A stretch of DNA of 64,000 bases from Cellulomonas sp. C5510. Lineage in GTDB: Bacteria > Actinomycetota > Actinomycetes > Actinomycetales > Cellulomonadaceae. Positions within the stretch are counted from its first letter, which is position 1. Each line of letters opens with the position of its first letter. The notes below the pieces were generated by a model, which saw only the letters and a list, made by a program, of their open reading frames with translations, was not told the DNA's origin and did not search any database. The position numbers and the translations under genes are program-made. The stretch is from NCBI RefSeq assembly GCF_019797765.1, contig NZ_CP081862.1:1364001-1428000 (forward strand). Reading direction: 5' to 3'. Below are positions 53,355-61,901 of this stretch, in pieces.

Positions 53355-54767
53355 TCAGTGCGCGACCACCGCCGCCTCGGCCGTCACGGCGACGGGCGCC
53401 GCCGCCCGGGCGCGGCGGTCGTCCAGCCGGCGGAACAGCACGCCAGCCAGCACCGCACCGCCGACGAAGATGCCCGCGGACCACGTGTAGGCGGTGTCGA
53501 AGCTGTGCAGCGCGGCGGCCGCGAGCACCTCCGGGGTGGCGGGGGCGTGCGCCGCGACGTACGTGGTCGCCGCGGTGGCGGCCAGCGTGTTGAGCAGCGC
53601 CGTGCCGATGGCGCCGCCCACCTGCTGGCTCGTGGAGACGAGCGCCGAGGCGGCGCCGGCCAGGCGCGGCTCGACGCCCAGCGTCGCGAGCTGGAACGCC
53701 GCCGGCATGATCGAGGCCATGCCGACCCCCATGAGCACCAGTCCCGGCAGGACGTGCGCGTAGCTGCTGTCGACGTCCAGCGTCGTGAACGTCAGCATCG
53801 CCCCCGCCGCCAGCAGCATGCCGATCGGGACCAGCACCTTCGGGCCGAAGCGGGGGATCAGCAGGTTCGACTGGATCTGCGCGGTGACGATGATGGACAC
53901 GACCATCGGCAGGAACGCGACGCCGGTGCGCATCGGGGCGTAGCCGAGCGTCGACTGCAGGTAGTACGTGAGGAACAGGAAGACCCCGAACATCCCGGAT
54001 CCGGCGACGAGGATCGCGAGGAACGACGCGCCCCGGTCGCGGTCGAGCACGACCTCCAGCGGCAGCACGGCGTGCGAGGCGGTGCGCTGCCGCAGCACGA
54101 AGCCGACGAGCAGGACGGCGCTCGCCGCCAGCGGTCCCCAGGTGGCCGGGGAGTCCCAGCCCTGCGGCTCGGCCTGCGAGAAGCCGAGGACCAGCGCGAA
54201 CAGCCCCGCGGAGCCGAGCAGCACGCCCGGCAGGTCGAGGCGGTGGCCGGCCGTGCCCCCGGCCCGGGGGAGCAGCGCGGTACCGGCGGCCAGGGCGACG
54301 GCGGCGATGACGACGTTGACGTAGAGGTTCCAGCGCCAGTCGAGGTTCTCGGTCAGGTACCCGCCGAGCAGCAGGCCGATGGCGCCGCCCATGCCGGCGA
54401 TCGCGCCGAACACGCCGAACGCGCGCGCCCGCTCCCGGGGGACGGTGAACGTGGTGGTCAGCACGGACAGTGCGGCGGGTGCGAGCACCGCGCCGAACAC
54501 GCCCTGGAGCGCGCGGGCGGCGACGAGCAGCTCGAAGGACCCGGCGGCTCCGCCGAGTGCGGACGCGACCGCGAACCCGACGAGCCCGATGAGGAACATG
54601 CGGCGCCGCCCGATCATGTCGGACAGGCGCCCGCCGAGCAGCAGCAGGCTGCCGAACGCCAGGGCGTAGGCGGTGACGACCCACTGGCGGTCGTTGTCGG
54701 AGAAGCCGAGCTCGGCCTGGGCCGAGGGCAGGGCGATGTTCACGATGGTCGCGTCGAGCACGACCAT
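53355..54767 (-). CDS. MFS drug-efflux transporter, DHA2 (14-span) family
   Basis: At least 470 residues of a 14-span proton-coupled efflux pump. Motif D1 is MVVLDATIVNIALPS, motif A is LGGRLSDMIGRRRMF and motif C-like GAIAGMGGAIGLLLGGYL is present. Starting at ATG 54767 would cut the first membrane span in half, because in-frame sequence upstream (PDPRRWLVLATAALAQL) completes it. No ATG, GTG or TTG lies between there and an in-frame TGA. The only options are GTA at 54846-54848 in the expected VSTPDA context, or a CTG. The true start may be non-standard, or a G-to-A change may have occurred. The divergent TetR is the likely regulator. Confidence 0.88.
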   Translation of the reverse strand: MVVLDATIVNIALPSAQAELGFSDNDRQWVVTAYALAFGSLLLLGGRLSDMIGRRRMFLIGLVGFAVASALGGAAGSFELLVAARALQGVFGAVLAPAALSVLTTTFTVPRERARAFGVFGAIAGMGGAIGLLLGGYLTENLDWRWNLYVNVVIAAVALAAGTALLPRAGGTAGHRLDLPGVLLGSAGLFALVLGFSQAEPQGWDSPATWGPLAASAVLLVGFVLRQRTASHAVLPLEVVLDRDRGASFLAILVAGSGMFGVFLFLTYYLQSTLGYAPMRTGVAFLPMVVSIIVTAQIQSNLLIPRFGPKVLVPIGMLLAAGAMLTFTTLDVDSSYAHVLPGLVLMGVGMASIMPAAFQLATLGVEPRLAGAASALVSTSQQVGGAIGTALLNTLAATAATTYVAAHAPATPEVLAAAALHSFDTAYTWSAGIFVGGAVLAGVLFRRLDDRRARAAAPVAVTAEAAVVAH

Positions 54768-54898
54768 GAGCTGGGCGAGCGCGGCGGTCGCGAGGACGAG
54801 CCAGCGCCGCGGGTCGGGTGCCGGCAGGGCGGCGTCGGGTGTGGATACAGGTGTGCTTCCTCAGGACGTCGGTGTGGGGATGGGACGACGGTAATCCA

Positions 54899-54928
54899 AG
54901 ACCGGCTAGTTCCGAAACCCATCGGTCT
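54899..54928. promoter_or_regulatory. Candidate operator between MFS and tetR genes
   Basis: The inverted repeat AGACCG (54899-54904) and CGGTCT (54923-54928) encloses GTTCCGAAAC (54909-54918), itself near-palindromic. It sits midway between the divergent start codons. Confidence 0.45.
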
Positions 54929-54985
54929 CGATTTGTGTCCCGGGAGTCCCGGCGGGCACAATGGCCGGGACGGAGGGGAGCGGGT

Positions 54986-55645
54986 ATGGCAGCGCGTGGC
55001 GACGACGCGGACGTCGCGCTGCCCGCGCCCGCACCTGCCGCCCGCCCCGGGCGCCCCCGGGACGAGGCCAAGGACGAGGCGATCCTCAGCGCGGCGCGCG
55101 AGCTGCTGCGCGAGCGCGGGTACGCCGGCATGACCATGGACGCCGTGGCCGAGCGGGCCGGCGCCGGCAAGGCCACCGTCTACCGCCGCTGGTCCTCCAA
55201 GGTGCAGCTCACGGTCGACAGCATGCTCTGCGCCAAGCAGCTCACCATCGACGAGGTCCCGGACACCGGCTCGCTGCGCGACGACCTGCTGGCCGTGGCC
55301 ACCCGCGCCTCCCGGCTGAAGAACGACGACCTCATGCACGGCGTCATGTCGGCCATCCGCGAGGAGCCCGAGGTGGCCGCCGTCTTCCACGAGCAGTTCG
55401 TCGCCAGCCAGGCGCGGCTCATGCGGGACGTCCTCGAGCGCGCCGAGCTGCGCGGCGAGACGTCGCCCGACGCGGACGTGGAGATGATCACGGCCGTCGC
55501 GCTCGCGATGGTGCACTACCGCAAGGTCGTGGCGCACCGGCCGATGGACGCGGCGTTCGCCGCGCGCCTCGTCGACGCGGTGATCCTGCCGCTCGCGACC
55601 GGCCGGCTCACGTCGGCCAGGGAGCGCGAGGCCGCGGACGCCTGA
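54986..55645 (+). CDS. TetR-family regulator
   Basis: A 219-residue TetR protein. The HTH is DEAILSAARELLRERGYAGMTMDAVAERAGAGKATVYRRWSSKVQLTVDSM (about residues 30-80), followed by a TetR_C-type helical domain with MITAVALAMVHYRKVVAHRPMD. The N-terminal 25 residues are Ala/Pro-rich and disordered. It is divergent from the MFS exporter and probably represses it by binding the palindromic spacer. Its last 38 bases overlap the 3' end of the convergent PH-domain gene, so antisense pairing between the transcripts is possible. Confidence 0.92.
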   Translation: MAARGDDADVALPAPAPAARPGRPRDEAKDEAILSAARELLRERGYAGMTMDAVAERAGAGKATVYRRWSSKVQLTVDSMLCAKQLTIDEVPDTGSLRDDLLAVATRASRLKNDDLMHGVMSAIREEPEVAAVFHEQFVASQARLMRDVLERAELRGETSPDADVEMITAVALAMVHYRKVVAHRPMDAAFAARLVDAVILPLATGRLTSAREREAADA

Positions 55646-57281
55646 CGTCGCGCCCGCCGCCCCCGGGCGCCCGGCCCCCACCCGCCGCCCCGCCCGGTTC
55701 CTGGTCGTCGCGCACGAGGAACGGCTCCAGCAGGCCCGGCGCCGCCGCGACGGCGAACCGCAGCGCCTCGTCCGCGTCGACGTCGGGCGCCTCGTACCGC
55801 CCCCAGCCGGCCGCGGTCATGACGGCGACGGTCCGCAGCCCGAGCCGGCGCTGGAGCACCGACTCCCGCAGCGCGACGGTGCTGACCGCGTCCCGCCGCA
55901 GCGCTGTGGTCGCACGGGCGGCCAGCCCGGACCGCACCACCAGGTGGTCCCCGGTCACCGTGTGCCCGAGCGCCCGGTAGGCGACCTCGGCGGCTGCCAG
56001 CGCGACCGGCCACAGCGCCGCACCCCACCAGGGCGCCGCCGCCGGCAGGACGCCGGAGGACGCGAGCAGCACCAGCAGCCCGACGACGGCGCCGGTCGTC
56101 GCCGTGGCCCACCACAGCCGTCGCCGCCGGGCGCCCGGCGGGTGCCGGCGCAGCGGCGCTGCGAACGGGTCGGGGTCCGCGTCGAGAACGGCGCGCGCCA
56201 CCGGCCACGCCACGGAGCCGGGTCCCCGGGGCAGGATCGACGCCGGCTGGGAGGGCGAGAACAGCGACAGCCCGGTGGTGATGACCAGGGTGTCCGCCAT
56301 GTCCGCCCACCGCCACAGCACCGGTTCCGAGACGGTGACGCCGCGCAGCCGCCGGTCGTCCCGGCTGACCTCGCGGGTGGTCAGCAGGCCCTGCCGGGTG
56401 CGGAGCTGGGTCCCCTCCTCGCCCGGCACGCGGGCCAGCTCGAACCCCCACGACGTGGCCAGGAAGTTCGCGCCCATGCCGAGGGCGCCGATCACGAACA
56501 TCAGCAGCAGCGCCACGACGACCGTGCCCGTGCGACCGCGGGCCTCCCAGTCGAGCAGCCCGCGCACCCACCCGGCCGGGTCGAGCCCGAAGCCCTCCAG
56601 CAGCCAATACCCGCCCCACAGCAGACCGCCCGCCATGAGGAACGCCCAGACGCCCGCCACGTTGTAGACGACCCACCACGGCCGGAAGCGGGCGAGGACG
56701 CGCACCCGCGGAGGTTCGGCGTCGGCGGCCGGGGCGCGGGGCCCGCTCAGCAGCACGGCGCGCAGCGCGTCGGCGTCCCGGCGCGACACCGCGTCCAGGG
56801 CGAGCGCCGACTCGCCGGCGGCGAGCTGCTGACCGGCGCCGACCAGCACGACGCGCAGCCCGGACAGGCGGTGCCGAAGCCGTGCGGTGGTGTCGACGCT
56901 GCGGATGCGGTCGCGCCGCACCGACCGGTAGCGCCGCACCAGCACGCCGGTCCGCCGCTCGAGGTAGTCGTCGGTGACGCGGTAGCGCGTGAACGCCCAC
57001 CGGAGCAGGTCGAGCCCGGCGCCCGCCAGACCGGCCGCGGCGACGAGCAGCAGCGGCCAGAGGCTCTCCCAGGTGGGCTCGACGCCGAAGACGCCCACGG
57101 CCACGGCGGACGGGACCAGGGAGAGCAGCGAGCGCACGAGGTCGACGAGGACCATGCGGGCGTCCAGCCGCGACCACGGCGTCCCGTCGTCGGCGGCGGG
57201 CCGGTCGGCCTCGCGGACGGCATCCGTGACGGAGCCCGGCGCGGCCTCGGCCGTGGTGGGCGTGTCGGCTCGCTCGCTCAC
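55608..57281 (-). CDS. PH-domain membrane protein (YdbT-like, bPH2)
   Basis: A 557-residue membrane protein with three bPH2 (DUF304) domains alternating with membrane spans. The spans are about SLLSLVPSAVAVGVFGV, LWPLLLVAAAGLAGAGLDLL, VYNVAGVWAFLMAGGLLWGGY, VVVALLLMFVIGALGMGANFL and VVGLLVLLASSGVLPAA. PH motifs are YRVTDDYLERRTGVLVRRYRSVRRDRIRSVD, LRTRQGLLTTREVSRDDRRLRGVTVSEP and VTGDHLVVRSGLAARATTALRRDAVSTVAL. The length suits YdbT. The start overlaps the smaller PH gene as GTGA, so the two are coupled. YdbS/YdbT of Bacillus are implicated in resistance to antimicrobial compounds. Confidence 0.88.
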   Translation of the reverse strand: MSERADTPTTAEAAPGSVTDAVREADRPAADDGTPWSRLDARMVLVDLVRSLLSLVPSAVAVGVFGVEPTWESLWPLLLVAAAGLAGAGLDLLRWAFTRYRVTDDYLERRTGVLVRRYRSVRRDRIRSVDTTARLRHRLSGLRVVLVGAGQQLAAGESALALDAVSRRDADALRAVLLSGPRAPAADAEPPRVRVLARFRPWWVVYNVAGVWAFLMAGGLLWGGYWLLEGFGLDPAGWVRGLLDWEARGRTGTVVVALLLMFVIGALGMGANFLATSWGFELARVPGEEGTQLRTRQGLLTTREVSRDDRRLRGVTVSEPVLWRWADMADTLVITTGLSLFSPSQPASILPRGPGSVAWPVARAVLDADPDPFAAPLRRHPPGARRRRLWWATATTGAVVGLLVLLASSGVLPAAAPWWGAALWPVALAAAEVAYRALGHTVTGDHLVVRSGLAARATTALRRDAVSTVALRESVLQRRLGLRTVAVMTAAGWGRYEAPDVDADEALRFAVAAAPGLLEPFLVRDDQEPGGAAGGGRAPGGGGRDVRRPRPRAPWPT

Positions 57282-57856
57282 GTCGCGTCCCCCGGCGTCC
57301 GCTCGGTCACCTGCGTGAGCCGCTCGGCGACCTCGGCGGCGAGCTCGGCGTCGAGCCCCCGGATGGTGAGGGCGCCGCTGCTCGACGCGGTGGTCACCCG
57401 GAGGGTCGCCAGGCCCAGCGCCTGCTCGAGCGGCCCGCGGACGGCGTCGACGGTCTGCACGCGTGACAGCGGGGCGACGCGCCACTCCCGGGTGATCCAG
57501 CCCGAGAGCCCGTACACCGCGTGGTCCGTGGTCTCCCAGCGGTGCACCGCGTACCGCCGGCGCGGCTCGACCAGGACGCGCGCGAGGGTCCAGGCCGCGG
57601 CGAGCGCCAGGGGGACGGCGAGCCACGGCCGGGCGGGCTCCCACAGCCACCACGGCACCGCGACGACGACGGTCGCGCCGCCGCCGGTGACGAGCCCGCG
57701 CAGCACCCACCAGCGGCGGGCGCGGGGGTCGACGCGGTGCGTCGGGGGCCGCAGGCGCAGCGCGGGCGGCGGCAGGTCCAGCCGGGCGTCGTGCACGGAG
57801 TCGTGCCGCGGCGCCGCGGGGGAGGGCGGGGTGGGCTCGGCCGAGGTCGGGTCCAT
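57278..57856 (-). CDS. PH-domain membrane protein (YdbS-like, bPH2)
   Basis: A 192-residue partner of the large PH protein. Two close membrane spans occur at about 50-68 (WVLRGLVTGGGATVVVAVPWWL) and 75-92 (WLAVPLALAAAWTLARVLV). The bPH2 domain then follows with YAVHRWETTDHAVYGLSGWITREWRVAPLSRVQTVDAVRGPLEQALGLATLRVTTASSSGALTIRGLD. The leading 40 residues are Pro-rich. It is the first gene of the pair, and its ATG lies 79 bases from the stop of the CoA-binding gene on the same strand. The function is not established. Confidence 0.88.
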   Translation of the reverse strand: MDPTSAEPTPPSPAAPRHDSVHDARLDLPPPALRLRPPTHRVDPRARRWWVLRGLVTGGGATVVVAVPWWLWEPARPWLAVPLALAAAWTLARVLVEPRRRYAVHRWETTDHAVYGLSGWITREWRVAPLSRVQTVDAVRGPLEQALGLATLRVTTASSSGALTIRGLDAELAAEVAERLTQVTERTPGDAT

Positions 57857-57937
57857 GCCCCAGTCTGACCCGGGCGCCGCCGGACGGGAACCCTCGCCGC
57901 CGGGCGGCGTGGCGCGGACCGCCCGGCGGCGGCGCGG

Positions 57938-58429
57938 TCAGGGCAGCGCGCGCCGGGAGCTGATGACCCCCGTGTCGAACCCCGCGAGGTGCAGCCCGCC
58001 GTGGAACCGGGCGTGCTCGATCTTCACGCACCGGTCCATGACGACGGTCAGCCCGGCCTCCTCGCCGCGGCGCGCGACGTCCTCGTGCCAGGACCCGAGC
58101 TGGAGCCACAGCGCCCGGGCGCCCACCGCGAGGGTCTCGTCGAGCACCGTCGGCAGGTCGTCGTGGCGGCGGAACACGTCGACGAGGTCCGGCACCACCG
58201 GCAGCGCGTCGAGCGACGGGTAGACGGGCAGGCCGAGGATCTCGGTCTCGCGCGGGTTCACCAGGTACAGGTCGTACGGGGAGCTGGAGCGCAGGTACGT
58301 CGTGACGAAGAACGACGCCCGGGACGGGTTGTTCGACGCTCCCACGATCGCGATGGACCGGGTGCGGCGCAGCAGGGCCAGCCGCTCCGGGGCGGACGGG
58401 CCCTGCCAGGTGCGGGTCGCGGTGCTCAT
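57938..58429 (-). CDS. CoA-binding domain protein (Rossmann fold)
   Basis: A 163-residue single-domain CoA-binding protein of the YccU type. The Rossmann segment SIAIVGASNNPSRASFFVTTYL is followed by YDLYLVNPRETEILGLPVYPSLDALP and VDLVDVFRR, with the family's Cys-containing VVMDRCVKIEHAR near the end. It presumably binds CoA or acyl-CoA, but has no known reaction. The start overlaps the metY stop as ATGA, making it the last cistron of the acs-metY operon and perhaps an accessory factor for CoA ester handling. ATG at 58427-58429. Confidence 0.9.
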   Translation of the reverse strand: MSTATRTWQGPSAPERLALLRRTRSIAIVGASNNPSRASFFVTTYLRSSSPYDLYLVNPRETEILGLPVYPSLDALPVVPDLVDVFRRHDDLPTVLDETLAVGARALWLQLGSWHEDVARRGEEAGLTVVMDRCVKIEHARFHGGLHLAGFDTGVISSRRALP

Positions 58430-59841
58430 CGGGTGACCTCCGGGAGGGCGCAGGCGTCGGCGGTCCCGACTGCGGGGACGGGGAGGGCGGCCGGGCGACC
58501 GGGGGAGCCGCTGCCGTCGTCGGTGGCGTCGTCGGTGGCGGTCGCGACCCTCAGCGCCTGGTCGAGGTCCCAGAGGATGTCCTCCGGGTCCTCGAGCCCC
58601 ACGCTGATCCGCACGAGGTCCTCGGGGACGCCCGCGGCCTCGAGCTGCGCGGCGGACAGCTGCTGGTGGGTGGTGGACGCGGGGTGGATGACGAGCGTGC
58701 GGGCGTCGCCGACGTTCGCGAGGTGGCTCGCGAGCTGGAGCGCCTCGATGAACCGGCGTCCGACCTCACGACCGGAGCGCTCGGGGGTGGCCGCCAGCCG
58801 GAACGCGAACACGGACCCGGGGCCCAGCGGCAGGTAGTGCGCGGCCCGCTCGTGGTGGGGGTGGGACGGCAGCCCCGCCCAGTGCACGGCGCCGACGCGC
58901 CGGTCCGCGTCGAGCCACTCCGCGACCGCGCGGGCGTTCGCGAGGTGCGCGTCGAGCCGCTGCGGCAGCGTCTCGACGCCCTGGAGGAGCTGGAACGCGG
59001 ACTGCGCCGACAGCGCCGGGCCGATGTCCCGGAGCTGCTCGGAGCGCAGCTTGGTGAGGAACCCGTACTCGCCGAAGTTCCCCCACCAGGACACGCCGTT
59101 GTACGACGGCACGGGCTCGGTCATCTGCGGGAACTTGCCGTTCCCCCAGTCGAACCGACCGGACTCGACGACCACGCCGCCCAGCGTGGTGCCGTGCCCG
59201 CCGAGGAACTTGGTCGCCGAGTGGATGACGATGTCCGCGCCGTGCTCGATCGGCCGCACCAGGTACGGGGTCGACAGCGTCGCGTCCACGACCAGGGGGA
59301 CGCCGGCGGCGTGCGCGACCTCCGCCAGACCGGCCAGGTCCGCGACGTCTCCGGACGGGTTCGCGACGACCTCGGTGTACAGCACCTTGGTCTCCGGGCG
59401 GATCGCCGCGGCGAAGTCGGCCGGGTCGGTGCCGGGCACGAACGTGGTCTCCACCCCGAACCGGCGCAGCGTGACGTCGAGCTGCGTGACCGTGCCGCCG
59501 TAGAGCTGCGCGGAGGCGACCACGTGGTCGCCGGCCCCGACGAGCGCGGCGAACGTCACGAACTCCGCGGCCATCCCGGAGGCCGTGGCCACGGCACCGA
59601 TGCCCCCCTCGAGCGAGGCGATGCGCTCCTCGAACGCCGCCACGGTGGGGTTGCCGATGCGGGAGTAGATGTTCCCGTACTTCTGGAGCGCGAACAGGTT
59701 GGCCGCGTCGGTGGTGTCGGCGAACACGAAGGACGTCGTCTGGTAGATCGGCACGGCGCGCGCGCCGGTCGCGGCGTCGGGGATCGCCCCGGCGTGCAGC
59801 GCGCGGGTGCGGAAGCCGAAGCGGTGCTCCTCGGTGGTCAT
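58426..59841 (-). CDS. metY: O-acetylhomoserine sulfhydrylase
   Basis: A 471-residue PLP enzyme that makes homocysteine and acetate from O-acetylhomoserine and sulfide. PLP contacts are YSRIGNPTVAAFEERIASLEGGIGAVATASGMAA and ASAQLYGGT, and the Schiff-base lysine is Lys211 in IHSATKFLGGHG. The long insertion SWWGNFGEYGFLTKLRSEQLRDIG separates MetY from shorter cystathionine enzymes. C-terminal NVGDARTLVIHPASTTHQQL is typical. The last 35 residues are an extra Pro/Ala-rich tail. It overlaps acs upstream and the CoA-binding gene downstream, each by four bases. ATG at 59839-59841. Confidence 0.95.
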   Translation of the reverse strand: MTTEEHRFGFRTRALHAGAIPDAATGARAVPIYQTTSFVFADTTDAANLFALQKYGNIYSRIGNPTVAAFEERIASLEGGIGAVATASGMAAEFVTFAALVGAGDHVVASAQLYGGTVTQLDVTLRRFGVETTFVPGTDPADFAAAIRPETKVLYTEVVANPSGDVADLAGLAEVAHAAGVPLVVDATLSTPYLVRPIEHGADIVIHSATKFLGGHGTTLGGVVVESGRFDWGNGKFPQMTEPVPSYNGVSWWGNFGEYGFLTKLRSEQLRDIGPALSAQSAFQLLQGVETLPQRLDAHLANARAVAEWLDADRRVGAVHWAGLPSHPHHERAAHYLPLGPGSVFAFRLAATPERSGREVGRRFIEALQLASHLANVGDARTLVIHPASTTHQQLSAAQLEAAGVPEDLVRISVGLEDPEDILWDLDQALRVATATDDATDDGSGSPGRPAALPVPAVGTADACALPEVTR

Positions 59842-61901
59842 GCGGGCAGGGCCTCCTCGGCCGTCGTGGGGTGGGGGCGGGGGGCGCGGGGCAGCAGGGC
59901 GGCCACCTGCTCCACGGCCCAGGGGTTCTGCAGCGAGGTGCTGTCGCCGAGCGGCCGGCCGTCGTGCAGGTCGGCGAGCAGGCGGCGCAGGATCTTGCCC
60001 GAGCGGGTCTTGGGGACCTCCGGGACGAGGACGACGTGCCGCGGCTTGGCGACCGGCCCGATCTCGCGGGCGACCTGCGCCCGCAGCTCGTCGCGCAGCG
60101 CGTCGGCGGCGGCGCGCCACGCGGCGACGTCCTCGACGGGGCCCGGTGGCACGGCCGGCACGACGAACGCCGCGACGGCCTGCCCGCCCACCGCGTCCGC
60201 CACCCCGGCGACGCCGGCCTCACCGACCGCGGGGTGCGCGACGAGGGCCGACTCGATCTCGATGGTGGACAGCCGGTGCCCGGCGACGTTCACCACGTCG
60301 TCCACCCGGCCCAGCAGCCACACGTCGCCGTCGGCGTCCCACGACGCGCCGTCGCCCGCCAGGAAGAACCCCTGCGCCGCGAACGGCCGCCAGTAGGAGT
60401 CGAGGTACCGCCGAGGGTCGCCCCACACGGTCCGGGCCATGCCGGGCCACGGGCGGTCGATCACCAGGAACCCGCCGGACCCGCGCGGCACGTCGGCGCC
60501 GTGCTCGTCGACCACGCGGGTGGACAGGCCCGGCAGCGGCCGGGTCGCCGAGCCGGGCTTCAGCGTCGTCACACCGGGCAGCGGGGCAATCACGGCTGCG
60601 CCCGTCTCGGACTGCCACCACGTGTCGACCACGGGCGCGCGGTCGCCGCCCAGCTCGCGGCGGAACCACACCCACGCCTCGGGGTTGATGGCCTCGCCGA
60701 CCGTCCCGAGCAGCCGGATGCTCGACAGGTCGTAGCGGTCCGGCAGGCCGCCGGGGAACCACGTCATGAACGTCCGGATCAGCGTCGGCGCCGTGTAGTA
60801 CACCGTGACGCCGTACCGCTCGATCACCTCCAGGTGGCGCTCGCGGTGGGGCGTGTCGGGCGTGCCCTCGTAGATCACCTGCGTGACGCCGTTGGTCAGC
60901 GGGCCGTAGATCTCGTAGGTGTGCGCGGTCACCCACGCGAGGTCCGCGGTGCACCAGTGGACGTCGTCCGGCTTGGCGTCGAACACCGCCCAGTGCGACC
61001 ACGACGCGTGCGTGAGGTAGCCGCCCGTGGTGTGCACCAGGCCCTTCGGCTTCCCGGTGGTGCCCGAGGTGTAGATGATGAACAGCGGGTGCTCGGCGTC
61101 GAACGCCTGCGCCTCGTGCCGGTCGGAGGCGGTGTCCACGACGTCGTGCCACCAGACGTCGCGCCCCGCGGTCCAGGCGACGTCCTGCCCGGTGCGCCGC
61201 ACCACGAGCACGTGCTCGACGTGGTCCAGGCCCTCGACCGCGGCGTCGGCCGCGGACTTCACCTCGACGGCCTGCCCGCGGCGGAACTGCCCGTCGCTGG
61301 TGACCAGCAGCTTCGCCCCGGTGTCCTGCACCCGGAACCGCACCGCCTCCGCGGAGAACCCGCCGAACACCAGCGAGTGCACCGCCCCGATCCGGGCGAT
61401 CGCCAGCGTCATGATGACGGTCTCCGCGATCACCGGCAGGTAGACCACGACCCGGTCGCCCGGCCCGACGCCCAGGTCGGTGAGGGCGTTCGCCGCCCTC
61501 GCCACCTCGCGCTGGAGGTCGGCGTACGTGAACGAGCGGCGGTCGCCGCGCTCGCCCTCCGCGTGGATCGCGACCTTGTCGCCGCGGCCCGCAGCCACAT
61601 GCCGGTCGACGCAGTTCACGGCCGCGTTGAGGCGGCCCCCGACGAACCAGCGCGCCTCCGGCACGGTGAGCTCGCCGTCCGGCCCGGGCACGGCGGGGGA
61701 CCAGGTGTGCGCGGTGTGCCAGGGCTCCGCCCACTCCAGGCGGCGGGCGGCGTCCTCCCAGAACCCCACCGGGTCGGCGGCGGCGCGCTCGCGCAGGGCG
61801 GCGTCCGCCGCGGGGTCGACGTTCCAGCCGCCGGCCACCCCGACGGGGCGGTCGGGCGCCGGGTAGCTGCGGGTCTCGGACTGCAGGGCCGTGAAGGTCA
61901 C
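59838..61901 (-). CDS. acs: Acetyl-CoA synthetase (AMP-forming)
   Basis: A 687-residue adenylate-forming ligase converting acetate, ATP and CoA to acetyl-CoA. The P-loop is YTSGTTGKPKG. The acyl-pocket Trp that limits substrates to acetate or propionate lies in VDTWWQSETG. The hinge region is in LLGRVDDVVNVAGHRLST, and the catalytic, acetylatable Lys in PKTRSGKILRRLL. It is slightly longer than E. coli Acs at the C-terminus. GTG at 61899-61901 overlaps the permease stop (GTGA), and its own stop overlaps metY. Its place with MetY suggests recapture of acetate released in homocysteine synthesis. Confidence 0.95.
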   Translation of the reverse strand: MTFTALQSETRSYPAPDRPVGVAGGWNVDPAADAALRERAAADPVGFWEDAARRLEWAEPWHTAHTWSPAVPGPDGELTVPEARWFVGGRLNAAVNCVDRHVAAGRGDKVAIHAEGERGDRRSFTYADLQREVARAANALTDLGVGPGDRVVVYLPVIAETVIMTLAIARIGAVHSLVFGGFSAEAVRFRVQDTGAKLLVTSDGQFRRGQAVEVKSAADAAVEGLDHVEHVLVVRRTGQDVAWTAGRDVWWHDVVDTASDRHEAQAFDAEHPLFIIYTSGTTGKPKGLVHTTGGYLTHASWSHWAVFDAKPDDVHWCTADLAWVTAHTYEIYGPLTNGVTQVIYEGTPDTPHRERHLEVIERYGVTVYYTAPTLIRTFMTWFPGGLPDRYDLSSIRLLGTVGEAINPEAWVWFRRELGGDRAPVVDTWWQSETGAAVIAPLPGVTTLKPGSATRPLPGLSTRVVDEHGADVPRGSGGFLVIDRPWPGMARTVWGDPRRYLDSYWRPFAAQGFFLAGDGASWDADGDVWLLGRVDDVVNVAGHRLSTIEIESALVAHPAVGEAGVAGVADAVGGQAVAAFVVPAVPPGPVEDVAAWRAAADALRDELRAQVAREIGPVAKPRHVVLVPEVPKTRSGKILRRLLADLHDGRPLGDSTSLQNPWAVEQVAALLPRAPRPHPTTAEEALPA

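Noticed and set aside
59838..61901. Sulfoacetate-CoA ligase
   Set aside because: The acyl pocket keeps the double Trp (DTWWQSETG) of true acetyl-CoA synthetases, so acetate is the simpler substrate despite the sulfonate-type transporter.
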